This document shows positions 26,692-33,099 of a stretch of 47,507 bases of DNA, in pieces. The first letter of the stretch is position 1, and each line of letters starts with the position of its first letter. Position numbers and translations under genes: made by a program. This DNA comes from Pseudomonadales bacterium (GTDB lineage: Bacteria; Pseudomonadota; Gammaproteobacteria; Pseudomonadales; Azotimanducaceae): NCBI GenBank assembly GCA_016763855.1, contig JAESSY010000141.1, positions 1 to 47,507 on the forward strand. The letters are read 5' to 3'. The notes beneath the pieces were generated by a model. The model searched no databases. It had not been told where the DNA came from and saw nothing but the letters and a program-made list of their open reading frames with translations.

Positions 26692-27311
26692 TCGGCTTCA
26701 GGCGCTAGTTGGTCAAATTGATAAAGATCTAGATCCTTTCTCACTTCGTTGCTAATTTCGTTATCATTTGAATCTACGGGAATTCCTGTAGCATCTGCGA
26801 TGCGCACCATTCTTTGGAAGTTAGCAGCGACACCTGCAGCGTCCACAAGGGCAGCCTCTCCTGCTGCCAAAGCGAGCTTTTCTCTTGCTACCTTAAGCTT
26901 TTCTTCGTCGCGAGATGCAAGGCTGCCCGCAAATTTCATTAGCTCCCTCGCATGTTCGATATCGGTGTGGCTTTGATTCTCCTTGCCCATAATCATGTTG
27001 ATATCTATATTACTTTCAGTTTTGTTCGCGCTCACACGGAGCATCGTGGCATGTGCGCTAGTTCAGTAAAAACATTCGTTGTAAGAAGAGACGCGGCCTG
27101 CTACCAACTCCATTTGCATTCGATTGATGGCGCGATCATCTTGCCCAACGAAATTGGCCATGCCTTCGAAACTAAGGTATTGGGCGGCACCCAGACGTCT
27201 CCAGTCACGAAGACCGTCAGGGACAAGACTGAGTGCTCTTAATACGTTTGCTGTCATGCCGTTCTGCCATAAGTCGGCTTCCTGACCTGTAGCGCCATTA
27301 ATGGGAATCAT
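26688..27311 (-). CDS. AhpD/CMD-like domain protein with in-frame UGA: candidate selenoprotein
   Basis: Read from the ATG at 27311, this is 207 residues if the TGA at 27063-27065 is decoded. The TGA falls at residue 83 in NECFY-U-TSAHATMLR, that is C80-x2-U83-x3-H87, where AhpD-family peroxidases have C-x2-C-x3-H. The frame stays open for 125 more codons with normal protein composition and ends in FQRMVRIADATGIPVD. The N-terminal part (VLRALSLVPDGLRDWRRLGAAQYL) is like the helix before the redox motif in peroxidase-related CMD proteins. There is no ribosome site before ATG 27311, and the same frame continues upstream to another TGA at 27366-27368, so this may be the second half of one 373-codon gene starting at 27806. 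Selenocysteine insertion would also need SelA/SelB/SelC, which are not in the window. Confidence 0.7.
27030..27058 (-). promoter_or_regulatory. candidate SECIS-like hairpin after the UGA
   Basis: Starting 4 bases after the UGA, the message can fold as GC, one mismatch, then CACATG pairing with CGTGTG (one G-U), with an 11-base loop beginning about 16 bases from the UGA. Distance and loop size suit a bacterial SECIS, but the expected G in the first two loop bases is missing, and a rival 4-bp CACG/CGTG stem is possible. Weak evidence alone. Confidence 0.3.
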
Positions 27312-27365
27312 GGGGACAAAGGCAATGTCTTTTATCGCCTGTGGGGGTCGATAATGGTCGGGTTC

Positions 27366-27806
27366 TCATGCATCTGGCTGGGGTAACTCCTCGGGAGCAA
27401 GCCCTAGACCTCTGTTGAATTCATCAATGCTAAAGACCGCGACGACAACGCCTGTCAGTTCAATATATTGAGCATCACTTAAACCTGCCTCACTATTGGT
27501 ATCAATATATTGTTGTGTAATACGATGCTGATCAGTGACAATCCGATGAATCGCATCAACGGCGAGGGGAGATAAGTTGCCATCATGGCTGTGTTCTCCG
27601 CTGAAAGTGTAGGGTGATAGTGCTTGTTTGCGAGCTAAACAAAATTCGCATTGATTCGCGTTTCTGACTTCTTGGGCAATCGCTATACGCTCAGCTCCTG
27701 TCCACCAGTTCCCTGCTGCTTTAAGTGTATCCCAATAGTTTCGGTAGGCAGCTTTTATGTCTTCTCTTATTGGGTAAGGAGAATGCGCGTAGTTGAAGAA
27801 TGTCAT
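27366..27806 (-). CDS. AhpD/CMD-like N-terminal domain, possibly one gene with the selenoprotein
   Basis: 146 residues to a TGA at 27366-27368. The redox motif is NQCEFCLARK (Cys53, Cys56), as in AhpD-like proteins, and the C-terminal helix YIELTGVVVAVFSIDEFNRGLGL is the usual CMD ending. GAGGAC lies about 6 bases before the ATG at 27806. The frame continues in register past the TGA (EPDHYRPPQAIKDIAFVP, then the next domain), with coding-like composition and no start codon before 27311. Options are a true stop, a second recoded UGA, or a Gly(GGA)-to-TGA change. The family takes part in peroxide or thiol redox chemistry; the substrate is unknown. Confidence 0.75.
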   Translation of the reverse strand: MTFFNYAHSPYPIREDIKAAYRNYWDTLKAAGNWWTGAERIAIAQEVRNANQCEFCLARKQALSPYTFSGEHSHDGNLSPLAVDAIHRIVTDQHRITQQYIDTNSEAGLSDAQYIELTGVVVAVFSIDEFNRGLGLAPEELPQPDA

Positions 27807-28048
27807 ATTTGTCCTCGATTTTATGGTACAAGATCGAATGTCGTTATAATACTATATGTCTGTTCTTGAATAATATCATTTGTTTTCATGGACAAGATGA
27901 CCTTCTATGAGAGTAGTTTCTCTATTGATCCTATTTACAGCGAAATATAGGGTTGCTTTATGAGTAGGCTCGTCCATAAACCTTATCTTGCTGCTTAACA
28001 CTTATGCATTTAGTATGGAGGCAGAATTTATACTATTGGAGCAGCAAA

Positions 28049-29283
28049 ATGGCAGAAGCATGGATAATTGATGCGTGTAGAACTCCCCGTGGGATTGGTA
28101 AAAAAGGCAAGGGTGCTTTAGCAGACGAGCATCCTCAGCATTTGGGTGCTGCGGTATTGAAGGCCCTTCATGAAAGAGTTGGGTTCGATACAGCGGAAGT
28201 CGACGATATTATATTCGGCACAAGTTCCCAACGAGGCCAGCAGAGTGGCGACCTTGCTCGGATGGCGGCCCTTGATGCGGGATACGATACTCGCGCTAGT
28301 GGTGTAACACTGGATAGATTTTGTGGCTCAGGTATTACCTCTGTCAATATTGCCGCTGCCAATATCATGTCAGGTATGGAGGATCTTTGTATCGGTGGTG
28401 GTGCAGAAATGATGTCGACCTTCGGTCAGGGAAGCGGGAAAAGTTCTCCATTTTTGGATAACGATAATTTCCGATTAAGAAAGGTTCATCCCCAGCCACA
28501 CCAAGGTGTTTGTGCCGATGCCATTGCAACTTTAGAAGGGATTGATAGAACAGCCCTCGATGAGCTAGCAGTGGTCTCTCAACAGAGAGCGGCGAACGCC
28601 ATTAAAAAGGGTTATTTCGATAAATCCTTGGTGACGGTTTATAAACTTGATGGATCAGTCGCACTGGATCATGAAGAATTTCCAAGACCTCAAACCACAC
28701 TTGAAACATTAAGTGGTCTAAACCCTTCTTTCGGTCAGTTGCTGATATAGCACTCGATGAAGCAGGCACCACTTTCAGAAGTCTGGTCGCTCAGAAATTT
28801 TCAGACTTGAAAATAGAACATTTCCATCATGCAGGAAATTCCTCGGGTGTTGTTGATGGTGCAGGGGCGGTTCTTTTGTCCTCGGCAGATTATGCAAAGG
28901 CCAATGGCATGAAGCCGAGGGCAAGAATCGTTGCCATGTGCAATATGGGTGATTCGCCAACGCTGATGTTGAATGCGCCTGTTCCTGCTGCAAAGAAGGT
29001 GTTGAACAAGGCAGGTTTAACAATTGGTGATATTGATCTATTTGAAATTAATGAGGCTTTTTCGGTTGTTGCAGAGAAGTTTATTCGTGATCTGGATCTA
29101 GATCGAGATAAAGTCAATGTTAACGGCGGCGCTATGGCACTTGGTCATCCTATCGGTGCAACAGGTTCGATGCTGATTGGTACGGTATTGGATGAACTAG
29201 AAAGAAGAGACTTACAGTTTGGTTTAGTCACAATGTGTGCTGCAGGGGGTATGGCACCAGCGATTATTATCGAACGAATCTAA
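28049..29283 (+). pseudogene. acetyl-CoA acyltransferase (thiolase), one-base frameshift
   Basis: Start ATG 28049 (MAEAWIIDACRTPRGIGKKG) with GGAGCAG 7 bases upstream. The first frame runs to 28750 and has the acyl-enzyme Cys92 in DRFCGSGITS. After PSFG near 28735 the reading must shift to the frame that continues SVADIALDEAG and contains FEINEAFSVV, GHPIGATGS (catalytic His) and VTMCAAGGMAP (second Cys). All active-site residues exist once one base is restored, for example GGTCAG read as GGTTCAG. As given, the product stops at about 233 residues without its second half and would be inactive. Thiolases cleave 3-ketoacyl-CoA in beta-oxidation. The lack of other damage suggests a sequencing error or a very recent mutation. 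Confidence 0.9.
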
Positions 29284-29289
29284 AAGAGT

Positions 29290-29335
29290 ATGTTCCGAAG
29301 TGAAAACTTTGGAACATTTCCTTTTCCTCTTTTTA
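29290..29335. terminator. strong intrinsic terminator after the thiolase gene
   Basis: ATGTTCCGAAG pairs with CTTTGGAACAT (11 bp, one G-U) around a 6-base loop (29290-29317), followed on the plus strand by a long T/C-rich run to 29335. It lies between convergent genes. Confidence 0.8.
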
Positions 29336-29358
29336 GTCATTCTACTTAAGGAGGGTTA

Positions 29359-29664
29359 TTAACGAAGACACCAGACTTGATGGTTATTGCTAACAACTTT
29401 CTTGTGACTTAATTGAACCCCACAACGACAGAATGATTTTGATGCTACACCAAACTTTTGCGTATATTGCGTAAAAGCGCCGCCTTCTGACGCGGCAAAA
29501 TGTTGCAGGTCCTCAATAGACATATTGGCTTGAATAGCGCCGCAAATTTTCTCCCCTGCCATTAATTCTTTTGATAGGGTTGTTTTTGAAAATACCATCT
29601 TCGAAACTAGGGCGAGATCGATTAGGATCAACATTATCATTATCGGTTTGGTGAGATTGGTCAT
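29359..29664 (-). CDS. small exported or membrane-anchored cysteine-containing protein
   Basis: 101 residues, not recognised. Residues about 7-22 (PIMIMLILIDLALVSK) form a hydrophobic signal or anchor. The mature part has four cysteines (EKICGAI, SFCRCG and VWCLR), enough for two disulfides if periplasmic. It lies upstream of nothing on its strand before the terminator and 55 bases downstream of the symporter gene, so it may share that transcript. No family found; moderate confidence that it is a real gene. Confidence 0.5.
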   Translation of the reverse strand: MTNLTKPIMIMLILIDLALVSKMVFSKTTLSKELMAGEKICGAIQANMSIEDLQHFAASEGGAFTQYTQKFGVASKSFCRCGVQLSHKKVVSNNHQVWCLR

Positions 29665-29719
29665 GTTTTCTCATTGGTGTGTACCTAATAAGAATTGTAG
29701 ACTGATGACCAATAAAAGC

Positions 29720-31426
29720 TTATTCAGGCTTATTGCTGCTCACCAAAGCCTTAAAGTTTGTGCGATGGTAATCAGTATCGAAATCCCCATTTTTCAATCT
29801 TCGAATATAGTCGTGATAAGCCGCGACGGCTTTGTGACCAAACATCAAGGTAATGGGGAGGCAGATTATAAGCAGTACACCTGCTCCCATCGTGGTGATT
29901 GCGTCGAGTTCTTTGGTGGTTCGCATGATGCCGGATGTTGCGACAAAGCTCATAAAACAGAAAAGTAGCTTGTAAGGTAAAACAGCGCGTTGTCCAAAGA
30001 GATAGTTAATGCCCTGTTCACCATAATATCCCCAGGAAATCATGGTGGATAATGCAAACAGCCATGCTGCGATTGTCACCAGCCATTTTCCTAATCCATC
30101 GTAGGTTTGATCAAAAGCGAGGGCAGTTAGACTTGCACCTGCGTATCCTTGGTAGACGCCGCCGTTTTCCAGTGTAGGTTGAGTTTCTGATGAGATCGGG
30201 TCTAATACTAAATAGGCTTCATGACCATCCTTGGAAACTGTGCCGTACCATCGCTCGACACCGCCTTTGTCATTCTGGCGAAGCATAAAGGGGCTTGAGT
30301 CCTCTTGCCAAAGATCCTGATTGCCCGGAAGAAGTTGACTCGCTGATGTCCACTCTGTCGGTGTGCTTAATTCTACAATCAAAGGTGCTGTTTCAAAATT
30401 TGCATCTGGCCCGCGATTCCAGACACCTGTTAGCAAGATCACCATCGCAGTGATGGTGCAAACCACGAGAGTATCGATAAATGGTTCAAGGCCGGCAACC
30501 AGACCCTCTCTGACTGGCTCAGTTGTTTTGGCGGCGCTATGGGCAATCGCCGAAGAACCTTGGCCAACTTCCGAAGAGTAAAGTGCCCGCTTCATTCCCC
30601 ATAACATGGCGGAACCCGCCGTTCCTCCAATAAATGCGCCCTGTGCTTCAGTAGGATTAAATGCGCTGGTTATGATCATGGCAAAGGTTTCAGGTAGCAG
30701 TTCAATATTGGAGAAGATGACATAGAGACCAGCGAGGATGTAGAGCAAGCACATGATGGGCACAATAAAGCTCGTGACCTGTCCGATTCTTTTAATTCCA
30801 CCAATGAGCACCGCACCAACGGCGACGGCTAGTATCGCGCCAACTAAAGGTTTCGACCATCCAAAGTAAGCAGCAGATACTTCAGCCACATTCCATGCTT
30901 GGAACATGTTGCCACCGACAAACACACCGACAAGTAGACCGAGGCAATAGATGCCGCCGACGATAGCGCCCACTTTCGCCCAGCCAGGTCCTTTTTCTGC
31001 AAATGCTTTTTTTGCTACCCACATAGGACCGCCATGGGGATTTTCTGGGTCATCTAGATTGCGATACATCATCGATAAGGTGACTTCAATCACTTTGATA
31101 GACATGCCGAGTAAACCCACCACCCACATCCAAAAAACTGCACCTGGGCCACCTAGACCAATTGCAATGGCAACGCCGCCGATATTTCCAAGGCCTACTG
31201 TCGCGGATAATGCAGTTGAAAGTGCTTGAAAGTGATTAATGGCGCCGGGATCATAAGGATCGTCATAGTGCCCAAGGGTAACGGCGGTACCGTGGGTTAA
31301 AGCACGATACTGGGAGGAAACACTCCAAATTGTGAACAGTAAACCGGTTGCCAGAAGAGAGTAGAGAACATAGTCATGCCACAGAACACTATTGATTGCT
31401 TGGATGATTAGTTGAAATGTTTCCAC
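29720..31426 (-). CDS. AGCS-family sodium:amino-acid symporter with an inserted hydrophilic segment
   Basis: 568 residues; typical AGCS carriers are about 440-500. Family blocks are ATVGLGNIGGVAIAIGLGGP (76-95) and FWMWVVGLLG, then GGTAGSAMLWGMKRALYSSE with EVGQGSSAIAHSAAKTTEPV (about 268-306). These carriers take up alanine, glycine or glutamine with Na+. Between two membrane helices, residues about 338-425 form a hydrophilic stretch (TEWTSASQLLPG to TQPTLENGGVYQGY) that is absent from the usual members and should be periplasmic. The ligand cannot be assigned from sequence. Confidence 0.88.
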   Translation of the reverse strand: METFQLIIQAINSVLWHDYVLYSLLATGLLFTIWSVSSQYRALTHGTAVTLGHYDDPYDPGAINHFQALSTALSATVGLGNIGGVAIAIGLGGPGAVFWMWVVGLLGMSIKVIEVTLSMMYRNLDDPENPHGGPMWVAKKAFAEKGPGWAKVGAIVGGIYCLGLLVGVFVGGNMFQAWNVAEVSAAYFGWSKPLVGAILAVAVGAVLIGGIKRIGQVTSFIVPIMCLLYILAGLYVIFSNIELLPETFAMIITSAFNPTEAQGAFIGGTAGSAMLWGMKRALYSSEVGQGSSAIAHSAAKTTEPVREGLVAGLEPFIDTLVVCTITAMVILLTGVWNRGPDANFETAPLIVELSTPTEWTSASQLLPGNQDLWQEDSSPFMLRQNDKGGVERWYGTVSKDGHEAYLVLDPISSETQPTLENGGVYQGYAGASLTALAFDQTYDGLGKWLVTIAAWLFALSTMISWGYYGEQGINYLFGQRAVLPYKLLFCFMSFVATSGIMRTTKELDAITTMGAGVLLIICLPITLMFGHKAVAAYHDYIRRLKNGDFDTDYHRTNFKALVSSNKPE

Positions 31427-31491
31427 TGAAACCTCTTTTATTCTGGGTTTTGTCCAAACTTTAACATAAGACCTTATTATTTATGTGTCTT

Positions 31492-32331
31492 TCACCGAGG
31501 TGCTAAATCTGAGAAGGATAAATTATTTTTTGTCTCTGTAAGAATGGGATTAAGGGCGCGGATATTTTGCCAAATATGGGTTAGGTCAAAATTAAACTTT
31601 GCGGATAGTTTAATACTTCGACGTTCTATTTCTTTAAAGCTAAAATCTATTTCGGGGAAATTGTTGAAAGCATAGATTGCGATATTGTCGTGTTGAGGAA
31701 TTGCGGCATATAAACATTTTCGATTAAAGACCATTCTGATGGTTTTCATTATTTCAATTAGATGGGTTTTATCACGCGGAAGAATATTGATCGCAAGTAT
31801 CCCCTCTGAAGATAAGTTGGTTTTACAAGATTCGTAAAAAAAAACCTGATTAAGAAAATCCGGCATGTCTTCCTTTAGGTGTAGGTCTATAACTATTAGT
31901 TCAATCGGACTTTCGTTTTCGTCCGCAGACAGTTTTTGAAAAAAGTCTCCAGCATCGTCAATGAAATAACGCCAGTTTTCATTCTCTCTCGGTAGTTCAA
32001 AATATTGTTGGGCAAGTTTGATCATTGCCGCATCGCGATCAATTCCAGTAAACATTGTTTTGGGTAAATAATGATTCAGAAACCGGATTAGATCTCCTCC
32101 GCCGATACCGGCCAATAAAATGTTCGATGACTCGATATCTTGCCATAGCAGCGGTGCTAACATGTACTGGAGCGGCACAGATACTAGTTTATGAGGAGCC
32201 GCCAGTGTCATCACTGCTTGTCTGGCGGCGGAGTCAAAGCGAAGAATTCTTTGTCCATCTAGATCCTCGATAATCAACTTGCCGAATTTTCCTTCTACTT
32301 CAGCGACGAGATTTGGATCAAGCTGCGTCAT
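31492..32331 (-). CDS. spermidine-synthase-like methyltransferase-fold protein
   Basis: 279 residues from ATG 32331, chosen because AGAGGTG lies 4-5 bases upstream; an open extension to 32412 overlaps the preceding gene. The Rossmann motif is ILLAGIGGGDLIRFL, the acidic strand-2 end is FTGIDRD, and IVIDLHLKEDMPDFLNQVFF sits where spermidine synthases bind substrate. The second Asp of the SpeE D-x-x-D signature is replaced by Leu, so polyamine synthesis is doubtful. Many such proteins are annotated as spermidine synthase without proof. Its start lies 2 bases from the stop of the four-helix membrane protein, so the two are translationally coupled. Confidence 0.7.
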   Translation of the reverse strand: MTQLDPNLVAEVEGKFGKLIIEDLDGQRILRFDSAARQAVMTLAAPHKLVSVPLQYMLAPLLWQDIESSNILLAGIGGGDLIRFLNHYLPKTMFTGIDRDAAMIKLAQQYFELPRENENWRYFIDDAGDFFQKLSADENESPIELIVIDLHLKEDMPDFLNQVFFYESCKTNLSSEGILAINILPRDKTHLIEIMKTIRMVFNRKCLYAAIPQHDNIAIYAFNNFPEIDFSFKEIERRSIKLSAKFNFDLTHIWQNIRALNPILTETKNNLSFSDLAPR

Positions 32332-32333
32332 GG

Positions 32334-32876
32334 TCACCTCTTTATATATTGCACTAATCGACGGATGCTGGTCATTATCGTGGCAGTGACAACAAAGGCT
32401 GCGAAGGACCATTTTATGGTAGTCGCAAAAGAAGTTAACACCGCGACGTTATTTAATTGTTCAGGAAAGCGATATAGCATAAGAACGATGCCGGTATTTT
32501 CCAATAGATCAAAAAACCAGATTGCCAATGGGGTGATTACAAGCCATCTTATTCCATAGAGGCGGGGATCTTCTTTGTAAGAAGTCATATATCCCAGTAT
32601 GCCAATGAGTAATGCGGTGTAAATGATGGGATAGATGATATCGATGGTCATCTCACCGACCATATAGGCATGGCGACCCTCTTCACCATATGCCTCTATC
32701 CAGGTATAGACTTCATTGACCGTATAGGTAAAAGCAAGATCGATAGGTGGTGTGCTTTGCATCTCTCCGCTCAGTTTGGGGAGCATAAAGATGATAAATA
32801 CAAGGTAGAACCCTAAGAAAAGGGCGATAGAGCTTGGCTTTGAGAGCCAAATTATCAAAGAGTTTATTTTGCTCAT
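32334..32876 (-). CDS. four-helix integral membrane protein of unknown function
   Basis: 180 residues with four predicted membrane helices (about 15-33, 78-97, 108-128 and 146-168). Between helices 1 and 2 is a polar loop with AYGEEGRHAYMVGEMTIDI, and WFFDLLENTGIVLML lies in helix 3; buried charged residues (Asp, Glu, Arg) suggest a functional rather than structural membrane protein. No family recognised. It precedes and is coupled to the spermidine-synthase-like gene, which in other bacteria can carry its own membrane domain. Promoter probably lies in 32877-33099, where two palindromes are found. Confidence 0.65.
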   Translation of the reverse strand: MSKINSLIIWLSKPSSIALFLGFYLVFIIFMLPKLSGEMQSTPPIDLAFTYTVNEVYTWIEAYGEEGRHAYMVGEMTIDIIYPIIYTALLIGILGYMTSYKEDPRLYGIRWLVITPLAIWFFDLLENTGIVLMLYRFPEQLNNVAVLTSFATTIKWSFAAFVVTATIMTSIRRLVQYIKR

Positions 32877-32915
32877 TACATTCCTTAAACAGCTATTTTT
32901 CTTGATCCGATCAAT

Positions 32916-32934
32916 AAATACCTAGTTGGTATTT
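32916..32934. repeat. inverted repeat 1 between divergent genes
   Basis: AAATACC-TAGTT-GGTATTT: perfect 7-bp arms, 5-base spacer. It lies about 40 bases upstream of the four-helix membrane protein gene and 166 upstream of the mshQ-like gene, so it is more likely an operator than a terminator. Confidence 0.6.
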
Positions 32935-32954
32935 GTTCTAGAAAACTAGAACAA
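32933..32954. repeat. inverted repeat 2 between divergent genes
   Basis: TTGTTCTAG-AAAA-CTAGAACAA: perfect 9-bp arms around a 4-base spacer, directly abutting the first palindrome. Two unlike palindromes side by side suggest a paired binding site or a small structured transcript. Confidence 0.65.
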
Positions 32955-33099
32955 TATACAACTTATTGATTCAAGAGCGTGATAAAAATGACATCAATTT
33001 ATTTTCATCGTTGATGACGGGAGGATGTAGACTCTTCCCGCTAAGATTGAATCCCTCAACTATACTGAAGCGTACAAGCTCGAACTTTTTGGATAATGT

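Noticed and set aside
27063-27065. UGA read as Trp under an alternative genetic code
   Set aside because: TGA serves as a normal stop in other genes here (for example the 4-nt ATGA and GTGA overlaps of the 11.7-16 kb operon), so the code is standard.
27355-27368. ATGA overlap at the first in-frame TGA as the start of the downstream gene
   Set aside because: That ATG reads in a different frame from the second AhpD-like domain, so it cannot start it.
27340-27368. SECIS element after the first in-frame TGA
   Set aside because: Only 3-bp pairings (CGA/TCG, GGC/GCC) can be found at suitable distances.
28725-28755. Programmed frameshift in the thiolase
   Set aside because: No slippery sequence is visible and thiolases are normally one open frame.
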